Assembly (NCBI GenBank): GCA_029852735.1
Contig: CM056813.1
Span: forward strand, 44,413,682-44,477,681
Direction of reading: 5' to 3'
Length of the DNA: 64,000 nucleotides
Origin: Persea americana
Taxonomy: Eukaryota; Streptophyta; Magnoliopsida; Laurales; Lauraceae
The notes under the pieces are model-generated. The model did no database searches. It was given only the letters and a program-made list of their open reading frames with translations, and was not told the DNA's origin. The stretch's first letter is position 1. Each line of letters begins with the position of its first letter. The position numbers and the translations under genes are program-made. Below, piece by piece: positions 31,307 through 44,060 of this stretch.

Positions 31307-34300
31307 CTGCAAATAAAAATAAAAACATGTCATAAACTCTATCATGTGTATGTCTATGGCAACATACCATTGATTATTAGTATTATTATTAACAAATGAG
31401 ATTGTAACTGGTTGTTGGATTAGCGAGGATGGTGGGATGGGATGGTTAATGAGACCGGCAATGTGGGGAGATATTTCGAATCACAATAAAATCTTCTTCC
31501 TATTCTCATTCAAAGATCTATTCTTGCAATTGTTTATTTTGGATTTCTTTAACACTGCCTTGGATTGTGAGGATTTGAATGATAACTACTACTTATTGCT
31601 TAGGCATGTACTTCACTTGCCAGAACATTTTTGTTTTGATATTTTCTTTACAGCAAGGCCTTGCAGTAGAGGAGGACCTATTTGGTTGTTAAAGGTTGAA
31701 TCTTAATGTAGGAAATCTTCAGATGAGAGATCCAAAACCATTAGTTAATAGCCTACAAATAGATTACCACTAAATGAAGAATCTGTACTTTTGAGGTGCA
31801 GGCCCATATCTTCATTACTCATTAGAACAGGTGTTCTTTGAACTTAGGAAAATGAATCCCATGACTCATTACTCCAAATCTAGACAATGGTTAGAAATGC
31901 TACGGGTTGCATTTGGTGTAATAATTTCACAACACACACACACACACAAACACTTTAAGATGTTGATCAAGTAATTTGTTTGGAATTGACATCTAGTTTA
32001 TGACTTGCTTTTTATTTTTATTTTATTAATTCTGGCTTTTAGTCTAACACTTTGTTCTCAATTTGAAAGGTTGGTATTCCCAGATACTACTAAGACTTGA
32101 AGTCATATCATGAAGATATTATTCAAAATAACACAACATCCTTAAAAATATTGCCAAAGTTTGACAATTCTTAAAAATATTGCCAAGGTTTGACAATCTT
32201 ATGGTATCTGCAGTGAAGTTTTTGTCAACAACGATTCAGCAAGACAAAATATAGGTGCCTGAAATACATATGTTTTTTTTTTTTTTGGGTAAGAGAGCTG
32301 AAATACTTATATTGGTCATGTATATTACTTGAATTATGGGCAATGAGAATCACAAGAAAGGAAAATCAAATTTTCTAAGAAAATGTTGGCTCAACTTAAT
32401 GTTAATAAAAATATCAGCTATGTAAACAAATTAATGCTGCATACAACTTTTGTAAAATGGCTTTAAACAATTTATCAATCAGCTTGGATAATAGGATTCA
32501 ATCACACAATATAACAACCATTTACAATAAAGTTGCAAGAAAATTCATTTTCTGAAATGAGGTATTCATCTTGTAGCAGGCTACTTCTAATTTGGAACTT
32601 GTGCAGATTAAATGAATCCATACTCATGCTGCATATATTATATCAAAGTATCATGGACTATGCGAGGGGCTAAAGAAAGAGGCTAAACAAAGAAGAACCA
32701 AAACAGGGGAAGAAACAGAAAAACCTGAATGGAGCTAGGGACTGATGTTTCTGATTTTCAATAATGGTGTAGTGATAGTACTTCCAACCAAAGAATCATG
32801 CCCCCTTCTACCTCTAATTCTTCCCCCAGCTGCATCAGAATTTTACACAGGATCATTACAATGATTCATAATAAAGAAAAAAACAAACCACATTTGCTGA
32901 AAATGAAAAAATAACAAATTTTAAAGATGCTTTTGTATAGACAACCAATAAGATTCAATTTGACTACATCATACAATCTAATGGAGGTGATCCCCCTCAC
33001 AAGTAGGTGGTCTTGAGGTACCAAATCTTGAACCCTCTGTACTCTGCACAAGTAATCACCTAGGAGTGAAACAAGAAATGCCATATGTATGAAACACTTC
33101 AAGGATCTTCCAGTGGAAGAAGGATTGAAATTACAGAACTCCGGTGAAAAAAAGAATGTTAAGAGGCATACATTTCTATCGATGCCCCCACGTGATCCAC
33201 CTTACAAGTACAAATGACTGAGCATTAGCACAAATGTAACCAGCATGCTCAAGGTGATGGTGACCATAAATGAACACAACTCTTTTATATATGTGTTCAA
33301 CCGGACCCTGCTTGCCCTGTCAACAGAACTCTACCTTTGGCCTATTTTGCCAATCCTGTTAAGACCCACCAAACCAAGGGTTTCCATCTTGTATTAATTG
33401 CCTTTACCAAATTTGACAGTTTGCAATATACACACATCCAAAAAGTATCTTTTACAAGAAAAATGCTCTACACAGATCCCATGTCAAGAAAAGACATTAA
33501 ACCAGATGAACTAACTCAAAGACAGAATTTGAAGCAATACCTTAACTTCATTGGGTTCCAATAAATTCAAAAGCAGTTCCTAGAAAGAGCCATCATGGAT
33601 ATTTACATTTTTAATATTAGAACAACTATAATTATCATTGTATACTAACTCTTTAAGATAAATTCATATACATTTATGGGGGTGTTGGTATAGCTTTTTA
33701 GTATCTGTTTATAACATCAACATCCATGCTGTGTCAAAGTAACACTTGGAAGTTGTAATGACATTTCTAATCCCCAACAACATGGGGTTGGCTAAATGAG
33801 TTCACTAGTACTCCAAATCTTCAATTTAGAAGCATAAAAACCAAACCAAACAGATAAATAAAGTCAATTAAAATGATACTCATCAACATCCATTTTCCCC
33901 CAAACTATAATTCACAGACCCCAAAAACAGAAAAAATAAACCCCACATCCAGTGAAAGGTCTAAAAAAAAAATAAAAAAAATAAATAACCATCTCTGTAA
34001 AAGGGAATGTAGTGAAAGGGCTAAACAAAAAAAAAAAAAAAAAAAAAACATCTCTGTAAAAGGGAATGTAATACAATAAAAACACATAAGCAAGTCTAAT
34101 AGCCGAGAAAGTACAAAATGCATATCAAAACCGAGTTTCAAAGAAAACCCACATCCAACAAATACTCCTCTCACTCTCAGCCAAAACAAGTGAAACAACA
34201 AATAAAGAGCACTCAAATGCAAAAAAAAAAAAAAAAAAAAAAAAATGTAAAATAAAATCAACAAAAACCAATGCGTAATATCCCAATTGGAGAAAAACCC

Positions 34301-35214
34301 ATTTCCAAAACCAATCAAGAATGATATAAAAATAAGAACTTTCAACAGGAAAATCATACCTGAAACTAGAAATGACCTCAGCTTTGGATGACAAATGGAA
34401 GAAGGCTTGATTATTATTTTTTCCGTCCATCCAACAAAGAGAAAGAGAATACAGAGAGAAAGAGAGGTTGATATGGGGTGGAGAGAGGGAGGCAACACAG
34501 CAGAGCAGAACCTCTAACGGCAACTGCAGGCAGGAAAAGGAACATGTACTTGGTGAGCTTGAACTAATTGGTGGAAATCGGCGCTGCTATCAACATCTCC
34601 TAGTGCCACACTCTGAATTGGGGAAGAAAATAAAATACCCATTTCAATTCATGTGATTAAATTGAGAAATCAAGGGTCATATGCAATTATTAATCATACA
34701 GGGTGTAACCTTTTTGCAAAGAACCCAAATGGAAAACTCCTATTTTTTTTATTTGAGTTGATGAGAGCAGAAGAAGAGATGTGTATATATATACAAACTA
34801 AAGAGCTATTGCATTAGAGGAAATGAGAGAAAAGGATGCAGGAAGGGATTTAGAGCGTTGGGGTTGCCTGAAAAGAAGTGGAAGAAGGTGCAGAAGCCAT
34901 AGAGAGAGGAAGGTTCAGCTGTTGTTGTTGGAATGGTGGGATTATGCAGAGGAGATGCAGAGGAAATGGCTAGCGAAAACTGCTCTAGAAGAAAAACAAA
35001 ACAAGATCTAAAAATCTACCTGGTTCTGTGCCAATCCAAGCTGAATAACGCTGTCCGGATTGACCGATGTGCGACTGAAGAAGCCCTAGAGGAGATTTGG
35101 GCAGGCGTGAGAGGTAGTGCTACGGATTTCGACGGAAGGAGAAGGAGAAGGGGAAGGAGAAGAAGAGCGATTTTTCTTGATGTAGAGCTGCAACAAGTAG
35201 AAGATGATCGGAGA
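31307..35214. other. CACTA internal DNA, no recognised genes
   Basis: AT-rich, intron-like DNA with long homopolymers, notably A runs at about 34027-34048 and 34220-34245, and a CA repeat near 31932-31948. Several minus-strand stretches have exon-like borders (for example around 33050-33110 and 33190-33290, and a GTATGA donor near 34360), but I cannot assign them to a gene. Further captured host fragments are possible here. Weak ORFs at 33905-34523 come from the homopolymers. Confidence 0.4.
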
Positions 35215-35560
35215 GATAGGTCTGCGCCTGGTGGGTCTGCAACAGAGATGGGTTTTTTTGGAGATGGTGGGAGAGGGTGAGAGCTGCGTTGGTGGGTCTG
35301 CGCTTGGTGGATCTGCAACAAAGATGGGTTTTTTGGAGATGGTGGGAGAGGGTGAGAGCTGCGTTGGTGGGTTTTTTTAGATGGGTCTGTTCTTGCTGGG
35401 TCTGCAACAGAGATGAGTTTTTTTGGAGATGGTGAGAGAGGGTGAGAGTTGCGTTGGTGGGTTTTTTGAGATGGGTCTGCGCCTGGTGGGTTTGCAACAG
35501 AGATGGGTTTTTTTGGAGATGGTGGGAAAGGGTGAGAGTTGCGTGATGGAGATGAGGTGA
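35215..35560. repeat. Minisatellite of ~76-88 bp near the CACTA right end
   Basis: About four copies of a unit containing GATGGGTTTTTTTGGAGATGG and GGGTGAGAG(C/T)TGCGTTGG, at about 35248, 35324, 35413 and 35501. It leads into a purine-rich GAGAGAGGGAGAC stretch to about 35700. The long minus-strand frame 35016-35759 is the repeat read as protein (Pro/Ser/Thr/His-rich). Confidence 0.75.
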
Positions 35561-35739
35561 GAGCGAGAGAGGGAGACGAAGGCCAGAGAGGGAAAGAGCA
35601 AGAGGGGGAGACAAGGGCCAGAAAGAGAGAGAGCAAGATAGGGAGACGAGGGCAAGAGACGGATGAGCGAGAGAGGGAGACAAGGGCGAGGAAGTGAGGG
35701 ATATTAGAGCAAGGGAGATTAAGTTGGGGGCTTTTAATA

Positions 35740-36071
35740 TAACTTTTAGCGGCAGTCACTTATGGCCGCCGCTGAAAACAATTTTGTAGCGGCAGCCAAC
35801 ACTTTACTGACGCTACAAACTCATTTTACCGTCAAAAGTATTGGCCGCCGCTACATATTCGACGATAAAAATAAAAAATTTAGCACGATCAAATGGCGCC
35901 AATGAATTGATAGTTTTACCCACGGTCACAGTGAAGGCCGCCGGTAAAAGTAACTTATAAATTGAGTTAAAGCGGGGGGCATACTTGGCCGCCGATATAA
36001 ATGACTTATAGCGTCACATTTCAACGGCCGCCGCTATAAGTTCGACGCTAAAAATGTATTTTCTTGTAGTG
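35740..36071. repeat. CACTA right subterminal repeats and terminal inverted repeat
   Basis: At least six GGCCGCCG(C/G)(T/A) words, several followed by TATAA or TAAAA, precede the terminus TTTTCTTGTAGTG at 36059-36071. The adjacent three bases ACT would be one copy of the 3-bp target duplication. Confidence 0.82.
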
Positions 36072-37880
36072 ACTACACAATCAGTGTTAGATATCTGATG
36101 TTTGCAATTTGATGGTTAGCTTATGCATTCATTTTCATCACATCATCTAGATTCAAATCATGTCTTCAAATTTGCTCTATCATGGTTTATCAAATCAATT
36201 TTTAGAAGATTTTATCTTAATGTCAAACATGGGTTATTGAGCTTAAAAACAATCTTTAGAACTCTGTGCGAGACTTCTTTTTCAAAAAGATTTTTATAAG
36301 AGTTTTATGTCAAACCTTCATATCTTCTAGAATTCAGACTGTTTTCACTCTCGGTCAGCATGTCGGTCAGGTGTCGGCTAGCCGAATGGTGAACCGAGCT
36401 TAATCAAACCTTTATCGGTTCCATTTCCAGAAAGGTGCATTTTTTGTCATTCAGTTTGTCGGTTGATGTTCGGTTAACCAAACCTGCTTCAGACCTTGAC
36501 TGAACTCAGTTCAGTTTGAAAGAGAGCATGAAATTTCACATTTTTTTATGTCGATTCCTATGTCGGTCACCATTCGGTCTCCCGAACAAGTTCGGTGAAC
36601 CGACAGAAGAACTGGTTACAAAAATTATAACCATTGGGGTTCTATCCGTTGAATTCGGCTAACCAAACTCCATATGTCGGTTAACCGACAATAGATCCGT
36701 TGGAGACATTTTTTTCCTTATAAAATGAACCCTTCCTTGGGTTTTGTGCCAACACTTTCTAAGTCTTTGGATACCAATCTTGGAGTTTTGTTGAAGATCA
36801 ATCAAACCTAGGATTGAGAACAACTCAAGGAAGCAAGAGGATCATCTTGGGAAGCAAAATATTGGTTTCATTTGTTAAACATCTTAGTAAGCTTTGCTTT
36901 TCCCAATATCATTAGTTCATGCTTGTTTAAAGTATTGGTAAACTAATTTTAGCATGATAACTATGATATAATTGAATCCATTACTTTCATTTTTTCTTGA
37001 TCTATTTATCTTGGATCCTTTATCTTGATTCAAACTGAGGTTGCCTTAAATTTTATAAATCATGCCTTGCCAAAATCTTTGATTTCTTTTATGGCATGAT
37101 TCATTTACTTGGTTGAATCTTCAATTGGTTTTTTTTATTCCATGAACTCATAGGAAAACTACTTTGGTTTTTGAAAACAACTTTGCTCATGTTCTAGATT
37201 TAAATCTTAGATACAACTTGCATAACTTTGATAGTAATATCTTTACAAGTTGTCCATCAAAAGGAACATGTGATTAGTATCTTTACTTCAATCAAAACGT
37301 TTGTGTTTTAAACCTTCAAAAGCTTTAAGCTTACATTCATTGAGCTGTCATGTTAAACTTAGTTGAAGTACTCACGTATACACATTAAGCATTCATCTTT
37401 GCATTTATGTTATGTGTATGTGTATGTGTATGAGTTGAAATTACATTTTCATATCCGCCTAATTAAGAGGCATTGTTCTTGAGCTGTAATGGTATCTCAT
37501 TAAGTGTTTGTGTAGACACTTCTTTGAGAAATCCGATATTTTGAAAAGGTTATTGCTTAGCCTTAGAAAAGCATAACTGTATGGTTAGGGGTGAACCATA
37601 AAACTCAAGAGGTTATTTTTAACCTTGAAAAGCATCGTGTAAAGGTTATTGCTTAGCCTTAGAAAAGCATCTTGTAAAGGTTATTGCTTAACCTATTGAA
37701 AAGCATAGATATTGGAAATCTGATGAGGTGTAGGATCACAAGCCATTAGTGGTTGTAGGCATTGAGGCCGAACCACTATAAATCATTGAGTTATGGTGAA
37801 TGCTTTGTGATGATTGTTTTTGTTAGCTTCCACACTTTAGCTCTATATCATCACTTGTGACTAATTTTTTTAGAGAACTT
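36072..37880 (+). repeat. Probable copia LTR relic (SIRE/Maximus-like)
   Basis: No coding sequence. The stretch has CGGT(T/G)AACCGA-type repeats near 36440-36700 and a TATAAAATGAACCC box at about 36718. Short repeats of AAAGGTTATTGCTTAGCCTTAGAAAAGC lie at 37540-37710, and the words GCCGAACCACTATAAATC are at about 37767-37785. The last word is common near the 3' end of LTRs of the SIRE group as I remember it. Borders and duplications were not found, so this is a family guess. Confidence 0.4.
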
Positions 37881-37887
37881 TAAAAAT

Positions 37888-37954
37888 TGGCATAATTGGT
37901 CACTAGGCATAATTGGTCACTAAGTAGAAGCTCACCCTATTCAACAACACCACC

Positions 37955-37986
<32 letters not shown>

Positions 37987-38202
37987 CATCTGAGGTTCGG
38001 ATCCCAAACTTTCAATCAGAAGAGAGTTACATCACAAAGGCTCTTGCATTTATTTCTAATATCAACCCCAAAACTTAGTACACCCGTAACAGCCCTACTC
38101 CTAATCCCAGTAAAACAACGGCGGTGCAGGGGCTTGGTTAACCAAGACTATTAACCTATGCACCCAATACTACCGACATTTATTAAACCATATAAGTCAA
38201 CA
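37888..38202 (-). repeat. Copia-type 3' LTR fragment with a C30 homopolymer
   Basis: On the minus strand the polypurine-like AAGGTGGAGAT (38203-38213) is followed by TGTTGACTTATATGG, the usual copia PPT-LTR junction, so one LTR end is at 38202. The other end is uncertain and is placed near a direct repeat of GGCATAATTGGTCACTA at about 37889-37920. A run of 30 C lies at 37956-37985 after CACCACC. Confidence 0.55.
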
Positions 38203-38312
38203 ATCTCCACCTTGACGAACATTGGAGTTGATTCTCATAGCACTAAACACATCTCACCGCCTCTTCCTACCCCTTAGGGCACTTAGGTACTAATCACACC
38301 AATCAAGTCCAT

Positions 38313-39195
38313 TCAATGCTTGAACTTGACCGCTAGAACAGTTTTGATCATCATGTCTGCTTGATTGTCTGTTGTAGCAATCTTCTTCACTACAATAGCA
38401 CCGTAGGCGATGATGTCCCGAATGAAGTGTGCCCTGATATCAATGTGTTTGGTTCTCTCATGATACTTAGGTTTGTTCGACAAATCGATCGCACTCTGAC
38501 TATCACAGAACATAGGAGTTAGCTTTTGTTGCAACTCCAGATCATCAACCAAACCTCTCAGCCAAATAGCTTCCTTCACTGCCTTTGTAGCTCTCATATA
38601 CTCTACTTCAGTAGTGGACAAGGCAATCGTAGATTGCAATGTTGCCTTCCAACTAATGGCACTGCTAGTAAAAGTGAAGACATAACCTGTCAAGGACCTT
38701 ATTCTGTCTAAATCTCCAATAAAATTTAAATCAACATACCCAAAACACTTCCAAAAGTATTGCTGCCATTCACTATCTCGACATCAATAGTATCTCTCAA
38801 GTAACGGAGTATCCATTTCACTGCCTGCTCTAGGCCTTCCCAGGATTATCCAACGTGTGTGAGATATCTAGCATCATACAATCCATGACATAAATGATAC
38901 TCCCAAGTCCCAACTGCACTAGCATAAGTATCACATGACATGTGCTCCACTTCTTTCTTAGTTTGTGGTGATAGAGCAACAAAAAGTTTAAAATAGGTTG
39001 CTAGTGGAGTATTCATGGGTTTCAAACTTTGCATACCAAGGCACTCCAAAACCTTCTCAAGTTACCCATTTTGTGACAGAAACAATTTTCCTGCCTCCCG
39101 TCCCTATGAATCTCCATCCCAAGAATTTTCTTTGCAGCAGATTCAAAGGGACTGGAAAGCTATTTGCCTTGTATAAGCTTAGCAGGAGCACTTAG
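38313..39195 (-). pseudogene. Ty1/copia RNase H and C-terminal RT remnant
   Basis: 38693-38313 reads as copia RNase H: AISWKATLQSTIALSTTEVE (where SWKS and E are conserved), DSQSAIDLSNKP, YHERTKHIDIRAHFIRD and a C-terminal NQADMMIK. 39049-38846 corresponds to the region just before it (LKPMNTPLA, then a degraded YASAVGTWEY). The intervening piece is out of frame. RT proper and everything upstream are missing, so this is a truncated element in minus orientation ending in the LTR at 38202. Confidence 0.85.
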
Positions 39196-40279
39196 AAGAA
39201 TAAATCAACTATGTTTATAATAAATAAATAAATAAATAAATAAAAACCCTCTGACCAAGAGAAAGCTGCTTCAAAGAAGATTTGGATCTGATCACCATAC
39301 AATAAGGATCTCCAGTTCTCCACGCAAAGCATTTAGAAGTAACATATAGCATAACTTCGTTCAAACCGGTCTAGGGCCAGATACCAAATCGGGGAGCCTA
39401 TCATCATGTTCCTGTCACTTCGCAAGTGCCAACCCAAAGACTTTCCATGCCCTGATCATTTGGTGATTATGTTATAGCATCAGGTCTAGATCCAGCCCAC
39501 CAACTAAAAGTTGAGACCAGCCTGCCGATTGATGAAATATTGGAATACAAAATATCATAGGCTGATGTGGGCCATATAATTGAACCTTTAGTTGAGCCTA
39601 TCAACCCCTTTTAGCTATTAGACTAAAACTCCATGTCCAAAAGTTTGAGGGGAATTTTTCTCAAATGGAAGTCTCCACAAAAGACAGGTTTCTCCTTCAA
39701 AGTACTTTGAGAAAAAAAAAAAAGGGGGTAAATTAGCTACAAGTCTTCTGAGCACGGTCTTCTGAGGCAGCAAGTCCAATAACTTTTTCTTTAATGTGTA
39801 TAGTACATACAGCTGGAGATATTTTGGTGAGAGGTCCCTAATATGCCACATTATATTTTTGCATGACTAATTTGCCTCTTTCAACAGTTTGAGCATAAAA
39901 GTTTGAATTTTAAAAGTTTAAATCATCCATTCTCCCTCATTCTTAGGCCAAGTTCTCTCTCATTCTCTATTGTCCGGGAAAACCCCTTCTGCCTTCTTTT
40001 TTAGGAATGAGAGACTTCATTCATCAGCAGAGAAAGAAACAACACATTGTCATCCCTTGGTTACTGCTGCTGAACCAGAACAAAGGAGTCTAGGGCTCTA
40101 CTACAGCGCACGGTTTCTGACAAAGAAGACGCAGATCTAAGTTTGCGGAGAAGACAATCGGAAGTTGCAGAGAAAATCAAAGTGGGGGCAGAGGCAGTAA
40201 AGATCTAAGAAAATATCTAGTTTCGCACCGTTGCCGGAGAAAGAGGGCAGTCTCTGGGCGGAGACACCTCTTATCTGAG
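39196..40279. other. Unassigned DNA with a (TAAA)n microsatellite
   Basis: A TAAA repeat lies at about 39217-39246. The rest, to the start of the 134-bp array, has no recognised coding or structural feature. Confidence 0.4.
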
Positions 40280-40975
40280 TTACTTCGAAATTTATCTGAG
40301 TTTTTTTTTAATATATCTGAGTTATGGACAAATCTAGCTGAGTTTTTATCAAATTTATTTAAGTTTTGAGTTTTTGTCAAATTTATTTGTGTTTTATACA
40401 AATTTATCTAAGTTCTGGACAGATTTATTTGAGTTATAGATCAAATTTATTTGAGTTATGGACAAATCTAACTGAGTTTTTATCAGATTTATCTGAGTTT
40501 TGAGTTTTTGTCAAATTTATTTGCGTTTTATATGAATTTATCTGAGTTCTGGACAGATTTATTTGAGTTCTAGAATAAATTTATCTGAGTTCTGGACAAA
40601 TCTAGCTGATTTTTATCAAATTTATCTAAGTTTTGAGGTTTTGTCAAATTTATTTGTGTTTTATACGAATTTATCTGCGTTTGGACAGATTTATTTGAGT
40701 TCTAGAACAAATTTATCTAAGTTCTGGACAAATCTAGCTGAGCTTTTATCAAATTTATCTAAGTTTTTGTCAAGTTTATTTGTGTTTTATACAAATTTAT
40801 CTAAGCTCTGTACAGATTTATTTGAGTTCTAGAACAAATTTATCTAAGTTCTGGACAAATCTATATGAGTTTTTATCAAATTTATTTAAGTTTTGAGTTT
40901 TTGTCAAATTTATTTTTGTTTTATACGAATTTTTCTGAGTTCTGCACAGATTTATTCAAATTTTTGAATTCTTGA
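40280..40975. repeat. 134-bp tandem array (about five copies)
   Basis: Marker TTTTTGTCAAATTTATTT recurs at about 40371, 40505, 40638, 40764 and 40898, spaced 134, 133, 126 and 134 bp. Within each unit shorter words (AAATTTATCTGAGTT, GGACAAATCTAGCTGAG) recur, so the unit itself grew from smaller repeats. Open frames with Leu/Phe/Asn-rich periodic peptides are by-products. Confidence 0.9.
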
Positions 40976-43900
40976 AATCTATTTCTGTTTTTGAATTTTA
41001 TTTTTCTTTTGAAATGGTAGTTGACCATTATTAATGGCATATCCCAGTAATCATGGGATATGATTTATCTTTAAAGAAAGGGTACCTTAGACATTTTAAG
41101 TCTTCAATTTTAAAAAAAGGACCTACCACACTATGAAAAGAGATGGTGGATCTAAGGCCATAAAATCAAATGTTGAGGGACCTGTCACTCAATGCACCCA
41201 AAAAGAAAACCTTCTTAATCTTTACAACTAATTGGATTTGGGCATATCGGCCATCCTTTGGATTCAAATAGCTAGGAGTTGGTCTCATCGTACTTATGTT
41301 AAAAAATATAATGTGCTGAATCTTATGGTGTGACCATCTTCTATTGGGATAAAACTTGGGCAAAGTCAACTTAAGAAGATGACATTATTCCAAGCAACAT
41401 GGATGTAAACACTCAGTCTGCTTACCTTTTCATGGTAATCGGTAATGGCTATCAGCGTTATTCTCTCAACCATCTATTCCCACCGCAGGCATCATTGCCC
41501 ATGAAATTATTACAAGTAATCAATCAATGGGTTTTTCAACTATTCATGTCTACCACATGTATTGTGGTTCATTAAATGATCATGAGTAACTAATTAAAAT
41601 TTTTTCATTAATTAGTTTGGGTTGATTAGTTTACATGCGATCAATCCAATATAGGCCCTACTTTGATTTGAGTGAGATACAATTCTCATTCCTAAAAATA
41701 GAGTAAATGTTTATTTTGAGTGGCATGGGTTCATTATGGTGAGCCCTATTATTTTTGGATTTTAACTGTACTTAAAGTTTAAAAGATTTATGTCTTCGAA
41801 AATATTGAGATGTTTTTAAGTTTAGGATCCTTTTATTAGATATTAGTAAAAAAAATTTTGAAAAAATAAACATATTTATTTTTAAATAGTAATTAAAAAA
41901 TTAACAAATATGAAGATATTATTGATCACCTCTAGAAAAGATTTTAGCTTCGCCAATGCTAGTCAACTATCACTTGCCCCGCTTGGAAGAAAATCCTGGC
42001 CCCACCAGTGGCAGCCATCCCAAACTTTCACGACAACAATACACGGGTTAAGCAGGTGGAACCTAACTCAGCCCCTTTAAAATCTGGTCATCCATACTTC
42101 TGACCGACCCTTATATTATGGGAAGGGATTATGGAGGTCAAATGCGAATCAGATATGTGAGTCAAAGCTAGGTTTTGGCACCCTTACAAATTGCCACATT
42201 GACACCACTAGTCAAATATCTGAGCCAAAATTAGGAACCTGAACTTAAAAATCAAGGCCCAAACCTGAGAATGACCAAACATGACTTGGATTTTAACGAG
42301 AGGCTGTCAACGAGGTTCAGGCTTGGCTAGGAGGAAGTTGCACCCTTAACTGCATGAGCTTGATCGTTGCTTAGTTGCTGGATAGTGTGCGGCCAAGGCA
42401 AAGAAAGCCCTTTGTAGCTTAATATTTTGCAATAAGACAAGCTCATGGCCAACACACTCATTGTTGAGTTGTGTTGGCAGCTTAGTATTGCTTGAATGAC
42501 TAGATATCAATCCCTAGGTCTTCAAGTTTAAAGTCTCACCCTAGACCGGTAGTCCAACTTAACCAAGAAAAAAAAATAATAAAATAAAATAAGGACAATC
42601 TCATGGCCTGGGCCTGCCGGAAATGATTCGAGCCCATCACGCTTTGTGACGTGATTGGAAATATAACCTGGGTACGTTTAGAATAATTGATAGAAAGCGC
42701 AAAGCAAGGCCTGGCCTGGCTTGAAGCATGAGTGCTTGTAATTTAGTGATCCATACAATTGAAAAAACCCAGTCCGGCCCAGGCTGGGCCACCCCAATTC
42801 ATTAAATGGGTGGTCTGGAGCTTGACATTTAGGGCCCAAGGGCTCGGGATGGATACGGATTAGTGTTTCTAAAGTCGGGTTGAGCCTAGAATTGCCTCAG
42901 CCTGGCTCGACCTATCTATGAACACCCCTAGATTTAGACATGTGGTAGGTTCTCTTGGCCCCTTTGCTATCAAATGAAAGTGTACATGAAGAGAGAGATT
43001 GCATCAATGTGAATTCACTGGAAGTCACCGATTGTCTACTCGTAGGTCATATAATGAATTTCAAGAGTTGAACAACTTTCATACAAGAACTGACAACTTT
43101 TTATGAATATGAGCTTTTGTAATTGACTACACCAACTGAACAGGAAATTTGCGAGCCTCTTTGGAGTGGAAGCTGCAGGCTCTCGTTTGCCCAACAAAAT
43201 TTGACAGGACCTAATCCCATGTTTTTTGTAAGCTCAGATCCATAGTGTTAATTAAGTCTGGGTCCAAGACCTGAACAACCTGTTTATTACTATGACAGTC
43301 AACCTGACCTGGACACGATAATATAATAAAATTATATATTTTTTATAGTATAATTTTTTAACATTGTGCTTGTTCCATACGTTATGACCTTGTGTCCTAA
43401 GTCCTAACTAGGAACACTTTATCTAACCGAATTTGAGTCTTAGAATCTGTTTGTATAGTGGAATTTCTGACCACACATGGTGTGGAGATTCAAAATGCTT
43501 GGTGCACTTTGTCCCTGAATTCCCAAGATTCTGTATTTGGTAGAGAATCTAAAAAAAGCAGCTGCAACGAAATGGCAAGAATAACCTAGGTTGTTTGTTT
43601 GCTTTAAAATATATATAGCAATTAAATCCGTTGAATTCATACCACTAGTGATTAAAATGAGGATAAAAGGTGAATTTTAAGAATTGTGCATCAAATAACC
43701 TTTTTTCAGTGAGATAAAATCAATCAAAGATGGAAAATGAAACAATCTTAGCTGCTTTTACAAATACTTTTCTTAGAAATCCTAGAAAGGTTTAAGGTTT
43801 CTATGGAAAAATTAAGCACTAAAGTCGACATTTTAGGCCGATCACCATCCTAGCCTGATGGTTTGGACCTTTGGTTGAAATCATCAGAATGTGGGTTCGA

Positions 43901-44060
43901 GTTCTGGCATCTTAAGAGGAGGAAGAGGGAGAGCGAGGAAAGTTGACATTTTAGAAATGTTTCTATGCATTGAAAGGCCCATGTAATCCATGTTCTAGTT
44001 ACAATTTGAGAAGAGGAAGTGGCCAAATAATAGTTACTATATTTTGGAACGACTAGTAGC
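40976..44060. other. Unassigned AT-rich DNA with transposon traces
   Basis: No gene recognised. GAACACCCCTAG near 42920 resembles the end of a Tag1-like hAT element, in a stretch rich in GGCCTGG-type words (42600-42930), but no matching left end was found. The stretch 43840-43930 has a GTTCGAGTT-like word without a tRNA fold. Confidence 0.35.

Larger units (their letters stand above)
1..36071. mobile_element. CACTA (En/Spm-type) DNA transposon, left end outside the window, carrying captured host exons and a nested retrotransposon
   Basis: The right terminus reads TTTTCTTGTAGTG at 36059-36071, the reverse complement of the CACTACAAGAAAA end typical of plant CACTA elements. Short GGCCGCCGCTAAAA-like repeats crowd both 1-236 and 35740-36058, as expected for subterminal TnpA-binding-type repeats. 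The left CACTA terminus is not in the window, so the 3-bp target duplication cannot be checked. No TnpD/TnpA-like coding region is visible, so the copy looks non-autonomous, or its transposase lies to the left. About 6.8 kb of the visible length is CACTA DNA (1-1791 and 31029-36071); the rest is the Tat/Ogre insertion. That both ends belong to one element is inferred from the shared repeat motif and the split PP2A exon. Confidence 0.72.

Noticed and set aside
33905..34523. Hydrophobic 197- and 132-residue frames, like a membrane protein
   Set aside because: Phe-rich runs come from A/T homopolymers of over 20 bases, and no family fits.
35016..35759. 247-residue Pro/Ser-rich minus-strand frame resembling an extensin
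   Set aside because: The periodicity equals the DNA minisatellite and it runs into the CACTA end; no signal peptide or SPPPP-Tyr motifs.
43860..43930. tRNA gene (GTTCGAGTT word)
   Set aside because: No acceptor stem, anticodon arm or other box that would support a cloverleaf.
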